Shown piece by piece: positions 27,405 through 35,531 of a DNA stretch of 44,995 nt. The position numbers and the translations under genes were made by a program. The DNA lies in contig NZ_JAGSOI010000014.1 in the NCBI RefSeq assembly GCF_023684405.1, positions 1 to 44,995 of the forward strand, given 5' to 3'. The stretch's first letter is position 1; every line of letters starts with the position of its first letter. Source of the DNA: Methanococcoides seepicolus. GTDB taxonomy: Archaea > Halobacteriota > Methanosarcinia > Methanosarcinales > Methanosarcinaceae. The notes under the pieces are model-generated. The model searched no databases, was not told the origin of the DNA, and was given only the letters and a program-made list of their open reading frames with translations.

Positions 27405-27992
27405 TCACTGATTTTCATCATCCTGATCTGATACATCAGTATATTCAGCAGTATAATTACCCTCAGTTCCGACATAGGACACAGTGGCTGCAACCAATGC
27501 AAGTGTTATGATCGGAATGGTTACAAGGGATACGATGTAGGTAATTCCACCAATAGCACTGATGATAGCCACAATGATAAACAATACCAGACTGTCCACA
27601 AAATTCTGTTTTGAAATATCTATACTTTCCTTTATTGCATCCATGGCGCCATAGTCCTTTATGACAAGCAGAGGAAAAGAATAGATAAGGAGAATTGAAA
27701 GGATCAGACCTGGAAGTATCAGGAGCATGTAGCCTATACCAATAAGGATAACGGAGACAAGCAAAAGGACCCAGCTTTTCACAAAACGATTGAAACCCTC
27801 GAACACATCATTGATCTCGACCTTTTCTCCCCTCAGACCTTTCACAGCCATATAAGTAAGACCATAGAATAGCGGAGCTATTGTCACAATGAAGATGGAA
27901 CCGAATACCACGATGATCGTAGCTACGATAAAGGCAGCAACGTTGTCCTTGAAAGCGTTCCAAGATCTACTAAATATATCTTCATAATCCAA
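27405..27992 (-). CDS. DUF4013-like multi-helix membrane protein
   Basis: A 195-residue membrane protein with about five helices (ATIIVVFGSIFIVTIAPLFY, LLLVSVILIGIGYMLLILPG and others) and an acidic tail (DVSDQDDENQ). The KESIDISKQNF segment between helices is typical of this family of archaeal membrane proteins of unknown role. Start is TTG at 27992, five bases after GAGGTG. It lies 69 bases downstream of the MscS gene, on the same strand; a common response to membrane stress is conceivable but unproven. Confidence 0.7.
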   Translation of the reverse strand: MDYEDIFSRSWNAFKDNVAAFIVATIIVVFGSIFIVTIAPLFYGLTYMAVKGLRGEKVEINDVFEGFNRFVKSWVLLLVSVILIGIGYMLLILPGLILSILLIYSFPLLVIKDYGAMDAIKESIDISKQNFVDSLVLFIIVAIISAIGGITYIVSLVTIPIITLALVAATVSYVGTEGNYTAEYTDVSDQDDENQ

Positions 27993-28061
27993 AATGTCAC
28001 CTCAAAAATAGATTGGTTCCCACACATATATAATTTTGTTAATGAGGGAACTTATAGTGGA

Positions 28062-29147
28062 TCATTCCGGCTTCAACAAGGTATATGTGGGAAATGGTAT
28101 CCCGATACCTGCTTTTTTGAACTCGATATCTATCATAGTATTTACTTCGTTGATGACACTGAACTTTTCGGAAGGATATTTTACCCAGAGTATCAAAGCA
28201 AAATCAAGACTGAAATCCCCATGATTATCAAAACGAACAGAAGGTGCCGGATCATCCAGAACGAGATCGATATCATTTCCGATCTTGAGCAGGACCTCCT
28301 TTACCTTTGAAACATCCGAACCATACTCGACCCCTATCATTATTTTTACCATCATCTGTGGTTGGGGAGAAGTGTAGTTCACGATCTTGTTGTTCGCAAT
28401 GATACTATTCGGGATTATTATCATATTGTTGTAAAAATCAAGTATACGGGTACTTCTGATACCTACTTCCTGTACGAGCCCTATCTGACCATCACCGATC
28501 TCGATACGATCACCATTCTTGAACGGCTTGTCATAATAGATGGAAAGCCCACCAAAGAATTGGGATATAGCATCCTTTGCGGCAAAGGCAATGGCAATAC
28601 CAACGATCCCGGCAGATGCAAAGAGAGGACCTACACTGATGCCCCAGACACCTTGGAGGATCATACCCACACCGACAAGGATGATGATGATATCAGACAA
28701 CCCTTTTAGCAAGGGCAGAAGCTCATCATCCATTTTGGTTTCCGTTTTCTGCACAAGTCCGGGGAAAACATTGTCAAACAATATCTTGTTTATATTGACC
28801 AATGTAAACAGCCACATCAGAGCCAGAAGTGTCAGTAGGAGATTATTGGTAGCAATAAGGAAATACTCCCCAATACCCACTACGGAAAGGGCAAGAAAGA
28901 TCCCAAAGAATATCAACGTGTAGTAGATCGGACGTTTTACAGCCCTGAGAACAAGATCATCGATCTTGAACCTGGTCTTTGCCGTGTAATGCAAAAGCAC
29001 TTTCTTAAAAATAAAATCCACAGCGAAAGCAAGGATTATTGAGGAAATAATTATCAGTGCAGCCACAGCCAGCTTAGATCCCGTTGTATCAAAAAGCGAT
29101 CCTGCAACCTGCTGGACGTACAAAGATATGGTATTATTGATTTGCAT
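28062..29147 (-). CDS. MscS-family mechanosensitive channel
   Basis: A 361-residue channel protein with four or five N-terminal helices; the pore helix and following linker read GPLFASAGIVGIAIAFAAKD, then FFGGLSIYYDKPFKNGDRIE and RIEIGDGQIGLVQEVGIRSTR, all MscS signatures. The C-terminal alpha/beta domain ends the protein. It opens under membrane tension to release osmolytes. No clear ribosome site; an AT-rich TATA-like stretch stands 25-40 bases upstream, so the message may be nearly leaderless. Confidence 0.93.
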   Translation of the reverse strand: MQINNTISLYVQQVAGSLFDTTGSKLAVAALIIISSIILAFAVDFIFKKVLLHYTAKTRFKIDDLVLRAVKRPIYYTLIFFGIFLALSVVGIGEYFLIATNNLLLTLLALMWLFTLVNINKILFDNVFPGLVQKTETKMDDELLPLLKGLSDIIIILVGVGMILQGVWGISVGPLFASAGIVGIAIAFAAKDAISQFFGGLSIYYDKPFKNGDRIEIGDGQIGLVQEVGIRSTRILDFYNNMIIIPNSIIANNKIVNYTSPQPQMMVKIMIGVEYGSDVSKVKEVLLKIGNDIDLVLDDPAPSVRFDNHGDFSLDFALILWVKYPSEKFSVINEVNTMIDIEFKKAGIGIPFPTYTLLKPE

Positions 29148-29183
29148 AACAATGGTACAATTGAAAAGAGAGTATATATTTAT

Positions 29184-29321
29184 ATGGATACACCATCCGA
29201 AACAATATTCAGCGTTTTTCTAAGTATCTCTTTGCTTGTTGCAGTAGCCCTCTTATTTTCAACCCAAAAGTCTGAGGTGCTGTCCATGTGCAACCGCATC
29301 CAAGTGCCACAGATAACATAG
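29184..29321 (+). CDS. Possible 45-residue single-helix membrane peptide
   Basis: From the ATG at 29184 runs MDTPSETIFSVFLSISLL followed by VAVALLFSTQKSEV: one convincing membrane helix. No good ribosome site is seen, but a TATA-like stretch just upstream would allow a leaderless message. It is divergent from the MscS gene and could be chance. Confidence 0.3.
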   Translation: MDTPSETIFSVFLSISLLVAVALLFSTQKSEVLSMCNRIQVPQIT

Positions 29322-29417
29322 ACCCCACAAAGCATCATTAAAGACAGAGGCTTGCGAATCCTTGAAGTAGCTATATTATATAATCATAGAACTAATAGCT
29401 TCATAGAGGATTGGAAA

Positions 29418-29741
29418 ATGTACACCGTATATATAAAAGCAGCTAAAGATGAAAATATCTTCACCCCTTGCAATGTCAATGTTGATGCCATCAAATACAT
29501 ACATTGCATAGAGAACAAAGTATTCCTGGCTTTAAATCCTGAAGACGTAGGGTCCATGATCTGCATATATGCTGGAGAGCCCATCAATGCAGAAGAACAG
29601 ATCGATAACATCGTATCTCTTATTGCATCAGCAAAAGCAGAGTCTGAAACATATGATATGCCCGTTATACTTGACTTTTCAGAACAGATCGACCAGCCAA
29701 AAGCCACCATGATGCGTGGTCCCCGTGCTGTTGTAAATTGA
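29418..29741 (+). CDS. Conserved-looking small protein of unknown function
   Basis: A 107-residue soluble protein that starts MYTVYIKAAKDENIFTPCNV. The ATG at 29418, with GAGG nine bases upstream, is chosen over an upstream in-frame start without a ribosome site. It has two cysteines in the first half and a final helix-strand segment VILDFSEQIDQPKATMMRG. I do not recognise the family. It stands alone and is followed by a clear hairpin. Confidence 0.6.
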   Translation: MYTVYIKAAKDENIFTPCNVNVDAIKYIHCIENKVFLALNPEDVGSMICIYAGEPINAEEQIDNIVSLIASAKAESETYDMPVILDFSEQIDQPKATMMRGPRAVVN

Positions 29742-29754
29742 AATTCTAATTTTT

Positions 29755-29775
29755 AGTTGTGCCAATGGCACAACT
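29755..29775 (+). terminator. Terminator hairpin
   Basis: AGTTGTGCC-AAT-GGCACAACT is a perfect nine-pair stem with a three-base loop, followed by CTTTGTTG. It ends the preceding 107-residue gene. Confidence 0.7.
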
Positions 29776-29800
29776 CTTTGTTGTTAATGTAAATGTAGGT

Positions 29801-29824
29801 TTGAATATCATTTCAAATATTCAA
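29801..29824. repeat. Short inverted repeat
   Basis: TTGAATAT and ATATTCAA pair around eight bases, 25 bases after the terminator. Role unknown; the region 29776-30140 otherwise holds only a coding remnant. Confidence 0.4.
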
Positions 29825-29829
29825 TAAAT

Positions 29830-29947
29830 AGTCTTTTTTGTGATTTTTCAGCAGCAGAACAAGGAGTTCAAGGAGCTTGGTATTAACAAGCGTGCTTCTG
29901 TTCTGTCTACTCATAACACAATGAGGTATAGTCGGGTTGTTGGCTGA
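29830..29947 (+). pseudogene. Short coding remnant with the NKEFKELGIN motif
   Basis: A start-less open stretch ends at TGA 29945-29947 and reads QQQNKEFKELGINKRAS. The same ten-residue motif appears at about 41850-41883 (NKEFRELGIN) with different synonymous codons, which says both derive from a real gene. The family is not recognised. Confidence 0.35.
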
Positions 29948-30140
29948 GCGGTAGCTATGCAGTTGTGATCTTGTCAGTCTTTTGACAAACGTTCTTTAGG
30001 CGGTGGGTCCCCCTTCCCCCCAAAGCACCATTAAGTATCCATCAGAGTTATGGATTACAAATAACCAACATAAAACAAAAAACCTTGAGAATTACGATGA
30101 AAATCTGATACAACAAAAAAACCAAACAAAAAGATAAGAA

Positions 30141-30212
30141 AGCCTCGGGTGGGATTTGAACCCACGACCTCGTCCTTACCAAGGACGCACTATACCCCTA
30201 AGCCACCGAGGC
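30141..30212 (-). tRNA. tRNA-Thr (anticodon GGT)
   Basis: The minus strand folds as a full cloverleaf: acceptor GCCTCGG with CCGAGGC, anticodon stem CGTCC/GGACG with loop TTGGTAA (anticodon GGT, reading ACC and ACT), T-arm GTGGG-TTCAAAT-CCCAC, discriminator T, no encoded CCA and no intron. It lies downstream of a chorismate-lyase-like gene on the same strand. Confidence 0.93.
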
Positions 30213-30274
30213 ATCATTATTAATGGGTACAACTCCCTGATACACAAAATCAAATATGAAGCTTTCGGTTGGGT

Positions 30275-30796
30275 TTATAAATCCCAGCGTTCATCCACCG
30301 GGAACCTCTCATTTATCCACATCATGGTACTGTTGTCATGTACTATGTGATAGGAGCGTGAAAGTACTCTACTGGTATCGAAAATAGGCTCATTTTCGGC
30401 AATATTGATATTATCGAAATCCCTGCGGGTCTCAATGCCGCTGTTCCTCAATATCTTGCCAATGGGGATATCTGCGCGCATCAGGTCCTGGCGTATATTT
30501 TCGGGCATCCTCTCGATGGGAGATAGGGACAACGCCCTCACAAAAGGAGTGTCACCTGCTAAAAGGGTGACCAGACGATAGTTCACGTCTGACCCTTCAG
30601 GGACCTTCAACAGAGAAGACATCTCAGCATCCGCTTTAACGATATGTTGTGCTTCAGTGACCACTGAAACGTCCTTACAGGTCATGATCTCCAAAAGGAA
30701 GGTCACAGAACCATCTGTACCGGCACATACCCTCAGGCATGTAGGGATATCAAATGCCTTGAGATCCCTTAAGAATTCCGAATTAACGAATGTCAC
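30275..30796 (-). CDS. Chorismate pyruvate-lyase-like protein (DUF98 family)
   Basis: A 173-residue single-domain protein. SLSPIERMPENIRQDLMRAD, IPIGKILRNSGIETRRDFDN and SRSYHIVHDN with a final NERFPV are in the order found in the DUF98 family, whose characterised members cleave chorismate to 4-hydroxybenzoate and pyruvate. The arginine, IPIGK and ETRR positions match the ligand-binding residues of that fold. In a methanogen the product could enter an aromatic cofactor, but this is open. GTG start; 33 bases after the DUF5611-like gene, so likely a two-gene unit. Confidence 0.7.
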   Translation of the reverse strand: MTFVNSEFLRDLKAFDIPTCLRVCAGTDGSVTFLLEIMTCKDVSVVTEAQHIVKADAEMSSLLKVPEGSDVNYRLVTLLAGDTPFVRALSLSPIERMPENIRQDLMRADIPIGKILRNSGIETRRDFDNINIAENEPIFDTSRVLSRSYHIVHDNSTMMWINERFPVDERWDL

Positions 30797-30829
30797 TACT
30801 GATCAATATCCGAACTTTTTTTAATATCA

Positions 30830-31141
30830 TCACTTTGAAACTGCTTTCTTTGCTTGGTTACGGCGTTCCTTAGCAGTATATCCTGTCGCGAGCAAAAGGA
30901 AATCCCGGAAACGTTTGTTCGTATCAAGGATAAGCTCATCGTCAACAGAAGAAACATCCATGTCCGTATCCACTACAAGTTTTTTGCCATCCATATAAAC
31001 AGATAACTCCTTGATAACACCATATGAAACAGAGAGCTTATCGCCATCTCTCTTGATGTCAACTGGGAAACATTTGCCTACTTCTTCATAGATCCGTTCG
31101 ATGTCCGGAGAAAAACCACGTTTTAACTTATATTCCTGCAT
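30830..31141 (-). CDS. DUF5611-like small protein
   Basis: A 103-residue soluble protein starting MQEYKLKRGFSPDIERIYEE. This start and the KRFRDFLLLATGYTAKERR end recall a small family of unknown function in Methanosarcinales. The ATG at 31141, behind AAAGGGAT, is preferred to one at 31171. Its lysine-rich C-terminus (RRNQAKKAVSK) may be flexible. It precedes the chorismate-lyase-like gene. Confidence 0.65.
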   Translation of the reverse strand: MQEYKLKRGFSPDIERIYEEVGKCFPVDIKRDGDKLSVSYGVIKELSVYMDGKKLVVDTDMDVSSVDDELILDTNKRFRDFLLLATGYTAKERRNQAKKAVSK

Positions 31142-31192
31142 TGCAATCCCTTTCGTAAATACATTGAACACGAATAAATATTCCGGTGAAAA

Positions 31193-32876
31193 TCAGCCTA
31201 ATTTCTTCAAAGTCACCCAAAAAGCACAACCTTTTCCATCAGGACGGTCATCGACACCCACCTGACCCTTATGAAGTTCAGCTATTCTCTTAACAATTGC
31301 AAGCCCCAGACCCGCACCTTTGATATGATCAGAATTAAACCTTGTGAACCTCTCAAACAAAAAGGGTTTGTCAGCATCAAGAACTCCAATACCATTATCC
31401 CTGACCATCACTTTCCAATGATCACCAAGTTCCGCGACATCCAGCTCTACCTTGGAGCCTTACGGACTATACTTTATCGCATTGGAAAGATAGTTGACAA
31501 ACACCGTATCAACCATCGGATTCGCATAAGCATGGCATTCCCCTTTAAAAACTAACGAGACATCTATCGACTTCTTGCGTGAATGAGGTCCAAGGTCCTC
31601 GATCACATTCTTCAAAATGGAAATAATATATATCATCTTAAAGTCAATATCTTCGATCGACTCCAGCTTTGCATATTTCGATGAAGATTCAATGAGATCG
31701 ATCATCTTATTGTTGCTTTTGCGGATCAGCCGTACCGATCTTTCCATCACAGGATCATCTACTTTATTGGACAAGAACTCGGAATAACCCTTAATAATTC
31801 CAGCCGGTCATCAGATCATGACTTAAGATATCAACGAAAACATCCTTGGTATCATGCAGGCACTTCAACTCCTCATTGACGCGTGACAAATGTTCAATAC
31901 GTTTTCTTTCGGAAAGATCTCTGGAAGTAATAAGGACTACTGGTTTTTCCTCATAATCAATAAGCCTGCAATTGAGTTCGACAGGAATACATTTTCCATC
32001 TCTTGTATTGCAGCAAGACTCTAAAAGAATAGAATGGACATTCTCGGAATTGTTCAGAACATCTATCGTTTCCATAATTAAGGCATCATCAAAAATTATA
32101 GAGTTATCCATACCAAGTAACTCGAAATACGAGTGGTCCAGCCCATCACATGCAACCTGATTGATCTCCCATATCTTACCATCAAGATCAAGGATGATCA
32201 TGGGATCAGTTGCTTTTTCGAAAAAGGTCTTGAACTTGAATTCGGTCTTGCTCACATACATAGTAGCAGACAGAACAAGTCCGTTCAGTTTTTCAGAATT
32301 TGCTTGTATCGCTTCGATCGCACGTATTCGTTCTTCATTGACCTCACCATCAAGGAGAAGATCAGTATATTTTTTGATCGAAGCTGAAGGACTCAGAGGA
32401 TAACACTCTGACCGCTCACAAAGGGATGTATCAAAAGAAATTGGCTCTTGCTTTTCAAAGAACGCTACAGGATCATTGTATTTAATCTGCCCTGTTATAT
32501 CATAGAAATAACCAACCCAGCCTTCATTATAAATATCAGAGTCAATAGGATATAATCGGTGTTCCAACCACCTGTGGACTGCACCTTTTTTTGGGGGTAT
32601 ATGTAGAAATATCTTTTCACCTTTGCAAAGCTGACCGGTAACATTCGAATAACCGGAACTTACCCCGGATCCTGAGACCGAGGAAAGTATCTGGCATAGA
32701 TCCATCCCAACAACAGGATCATTCTGCCCACATAGATCATGGATCAAGAAGTGATTTGCCCATTTTACCTTCAGATCACCATCTAGTACGACCACACCGA
32801 CTTTCAGGTGATCCAAAACATCACTGGTCAATAAGCTGTAGATGCATTCTATATGTTTTAATGCATCGGATTCCAC
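31193..32876 (-). pseudogene. PAS-domain sensor histidine kinase, inactivated
   Basis: From a GTG at 32876 (GGGAGG upstream) the frame encodes two PAS-like domains (about residues 15-120 and 205-310, the second with ATDPMIILDLDGKIWEINQ) and reaches the phosphate-accepting histidine in VDILSHDLMTG, then stops at once. Shifting frame there restores AGIIKGYSEFLSNKVDD, the usual H-box continuation, so one or two bases are missing near 31800. In the second frame a TAA at 31460-31462 (from a likely GAA) interrupts after NAIKYSP, and the ATPase domain continues in the same frame with RDNGIG and GAGLGLAIVKRI to the natural end. Two independent lesions show that this is a dead gene. Confidence 0.9.
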
Positions 32877-33296
32877 CTTTCGACCTCCCAAATTATAATT
32901 AAAGAATATTAGCAAACTGTTTACTTAAAATAAATAAATGCATCTTAATATTAAAACAGATCAATTTAACTTTAAGTGTCATCCGCGTGTACAAATTGTA
33001 GCATTTCATGTACATGCGTATATATCCCCTTCACGTCCATTGGACAAATATGATATTAATAACTACATATAACACCCCGTAGCACAACATAAATAAATAA
33101 GTTATTACATATTGTTATACTGAGTAAGGTTATATGATCGTTTCATACCGTACCAACACCAATCACCACAACAATTTTTTCCGTCGTTCAAAACCTTGCT
33201 CATTTTTAATTCGATCTTTTAAATATTGAAATAAATTATTACCCATATTGAACTGATTTTGCACAGGTCTTCGGAAACTTGTGGTCAGAACCAGCC
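32877..33296. other. AT-rich intergenic region, no gene seen
   Basis: About 420 bases between the dead kinase and the next leftward gene, both on the minus strand. It holds the kinase's former promoter and the 3' end of the radical SAM gene. Short open frames here lack ribosome sites and plausible composition. I see no RNA gene. Confidence 0.5.
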
Positions 33297-33992
33297 TTAT
33301 TTTTCAAGGACCACTTTCCCATTTACACCCATCAGAATAACGCGAGGTACGACCAGAAGGGCCTTCTTTCCGATCTTTTCCATATCCACCCATCCAGGGA
33401 CAGCACTGTCATAGTCTTGAAATGGAAGATCGAAATCGGGATTGCTCAGGAACTGATAGAACAGTACTTCAGAAGCACCCTCCATATATGGGAACAAAGA
33501 AGGTAAAGTAACAAGGTTCACATAACCTGGAATTACGCGCATCCATATACGCAACCACTTTTTGCGAGCGATCTCAAGGGAGGCTCTTAACAAGGTCACA
33601 TATTTATTAGTTCTCTCTTCAGACATGCCCGTCAGCTCCATAATAGCCTTCAAGTCATCAAGGGGTGCTTTCAATTCTAGGACAAAAACATGCACGTAAG
33701 GCAATGCTCCTTCCAGAACCTCAGGTTTCATCCCATTTGATTTTAACAGAACCTCTTTTCCAGCATCATTAAGTGCCTTTATGAGAGGGATAAGCTCTTT
33801 TTGCAATGTCGGCTCAGCCCCACCAAGGTGAACGGTCTTAGAATGAGAATTTTTGGCAAGATCGACAACTTCCTCCACAGACATTTCTTTGAAAGGCTGA
33901 TGAATGTGAACACAATAAGGACATTTCATATTACAACCAAAAAATTCCACACGCATCATTCCATTAGAATCAGATATATCGACCAAACGCAT
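33297..33992 (-). CDS. Radical SAM protein of unknown function (PflA-like)
   Basis: A 231-residue single-domain radical SAM protein. Cys20, Cys24 and Cys27 in FFGCNMKCPYCVHIHQP bind the cluster, and VHLGGAEPTLQKEL is a GGEP variant (GGAEP). Helix ELKAPLDDLKAIMELTG and an unusual C-terminus rich in Phe and aromatic residues (LFYQFLSNPDFDLPFQDY) follow; no auxiliary-cluster cysteines. ATG at 33992 behind GGAGGGT. It stands alone, divergent from a small unknown gene. The short length recalls glycyl-radical activases, but no glycyl-radical enzyme is near. Substrate unknown. Confidence 0.75.
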   Translation of the reverse strand: MRLVDISDSNGMMRVEFFGCNMKCPYCVHIHQPFKEMSVEEVVDLAKNSHSKTVHLGGAEPTLQKELIPLIKALNDAGKEVLLKSNGMKPEVLEGALPYVHVFVLELKAPLDDLKAIMELTGMSEERTNKYVTLLRASLEIARKKWLRIWMRVIPGYVNLVTLPSLFPYMEGASEVLFYQFLSNPDFDLPFQDYDSAVPGWVDMEKIGKKALLVVPRVILMGVNGKVVLEK

Positions 33993-34154
33993 CCATACCC
34001 TCCAGTTACAACATTAACTACCTTGAATAGTAAGTTTTTCGACAAAGGATATTAACCTATGTAACTACCTCCCCCCAGCCTTTCAAATAGGCATCACAGC
34101 GATTACTATTTATGCAGAACATGACATCAATTCATTAAATCCAAGGTGACCATA

Positions 34155-34457
34155 ATGCCAAAAAAACTAACAATTGAAGATCTCGAAAAAAGGAAAGAGA
34201 AGATAGAGATAGAGGAAGAACTTGGCGAAAAGCTCGAAGACCTTTATGACATCATAATGCCTCCGGGAACTCCATCTTACATAATGTATGATATGATCGA
34301 AGAGTTCGAACTGGAACCGGTCGAAAGGAAACTTACTGTCAACATCGTGGAATGTGACGAAAGGAACGTTATCGCCCTTAGAGGAAAACTCGAGGTTGTA
34401 AAGGAAGCAGAACAGTATTACTTCAAAGAGATGGAAGAATATATCAACTCAAACTGA
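34155..34457 (+). CDS. Small acidic protein of unknown function
   Basis: A 100-residue protein. The ATG at 34155 has AAGGTG six bases upstream; a GTG at 34146 within that site is rejected. The N-terminal third is charged helix (TIEDLEKRKEKIEIEEELGE), the rest an alpha/beta segment with RKLTVNIVECDERNVIALRG. Soluble, no cysteine cluster. Convergent with marker protein 2 across a hairpin. Family not recognised. Confidence 0.6.
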   Translation: MPKKLTIEDLEKRKEKIEIEEELGEKLEDLYDIIMPPGTPSYIMYDMIEEFELEPVERKLTVNIVECDERNVIALRGKLEVVKEAEQYYFKEMEEYINSN

Positions 34458-34469
34458 TCTAATAAAAGG

Positions 34470-34500
34470 AATGACCTGATGGCAGTGCCACAGAGTCATT
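34470..34500. terminator. Hairpin between convergent genes
   Basis: AATGAC pairs with GTCATT and, inside, TGGCA with TGCCA. It lies between the rightward 34155-34457 gene and the leftward marker protein 2 gene and overlaps the latter's stop codon. Confidence 0.5.
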
Positions 34501-35491
34501 CAACATCTTCTGCACTCAATTCAATTCCGGTTATAGTATCAGAGTTCAGGTCAAAGACAACTGCTTTTTGCTCACCCGAGTATATATCCACGAGACCGGA
34601 ATCATTGATGCTTCCAACTACCGCTGCAGTAATACCGACCTCTTCAAAGATACGTATACATTCATCACAGTTCTCCGGTTTTGTGCTAATGACATAACCA
34701 GTAGCAGGGTATATCTTAAGCCATTGTTCAAGCTCAAGCTCGTCAGGGATCGGGATCATATCGAGGTCCACGGATGCACCTACCTTGCTGGTCTCACATA
34801 ACATACCCAGAGTTCCGATAGTACCGGGATTACTGATATCCTTTCCTGCGATCGCCAATTTCTTTTCAGCAATGGTCTGCATTACAAGGAAACGGTCACG
34901 AACTGTCTGAGCATCTTTGAAAGATGTGGTATCCCAGCTGTAAGGGGAATTTTTCCCGACCCGACCATCCATATCATAGGCAACTATTATCGAATCTCCG
35001 GGTTTTGCCATATCACTTCTGATAAGACAGTCCTTTTTGGCGACCCCGATTATTGCAACCCCAAGGGAATTGTAAGGGGTGTCAGGGTGAATGTGACCAC
35101 CCACCATGGGAACACCGAACTTCTTCACGCCGTCCTTTATGCCCCGCATCATCTCTTTGCAGGCTTCAGTGTCACAAGAGGACATGACGTTCACCATTGC
35201 GACTGGCCTTCCACCCATTGCTGAAATGTCATTGACATTGACAACGACGGAAGTGTACCCGGTCCACCATTGGCTTTCCATTGCGATCTTGCCCCAGATA
35301 GCATCAGCAGCAAACAAGATCACTTCATCGCCACCAGTATCCAACACCGCAGCATCATCGCCAAAGTCAACAATGGTCTCGCCGTATTCACTACGGACAT
35401 CCTCGAACATATTCACGATATCAGCAATGGACTTTTTGCGGATTACACCTTCAAAATTCCGAAGGTTCACAGCTAATTGTTCAATATCCAA
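34496..35491 (-). CDS. Methanogenesis marker protein 2 (AIR synthase-related)
   Basis: A 331-residue member of the PurM/ThiL/HypE-like ATP-binding superfamily restricted to methanogens. DFGDDAAVLDTGGDEV, VVVNVNDISAMGGRPVAMVN and MVGGHIHPDTPYNS are the metal-nucleotide sites. Function is unknown; such enzymes activate substrates through phosphorylation. I choose the TTG at 35491 (six bases after GGGTGG, giving MDIEQLAVNLRNFEG); GTG at 35539 would add 16 residues and overlap nifB. Downstream of nifB on the same strand. Confidence 0.88.
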   Translation of the reverse strand: MDIEQLAVNLRNFEGVIRKKSIADIVNMFEDVRSEYGETIVDFGDDAAVLDTGGDEVILFAADAIWGKIAMESQWWTGYTSVVVNVNDISAMGGRPVAMVNVMSSCDTEACKEMMRGIKDGVKKFGVPMVGGHIHPDTPYNSLGVAIIGVAKKDCLIRSDMAKPGDSIIVAYDMDGRVGKNSPYSWDTTSFKDAQTVRDRFLVMQTIAEKKLAIAGKDISNPGTIGTLGMLCETSKVGASVDLDMIPIPDELELEQWLKIYPATGYVISTKPENCDECIRIFEEVGITAAVVGSINDSGLVDIYSGEQKAVVFDLNSDTITGIELSAEDVE

Positions 35492-35531
35492 TCCAATCCA
35501 CCCTTTAATGTCCTTAAAAATGAATGAAAGA

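Noticed and set aside
29935-30020. Sequence like a tRNA D-arm (GGCTGAGCGGTAGC)
   Set aside because: No matching acceptor stem, anticodon arm or T-arm can be formed in the following 80 bases.
33130-33230. Short rightward open frame starting at about 33134
   Set aside because: No ribosome site, His/Asn-rich nonsense composition and no conserved-looking segment.
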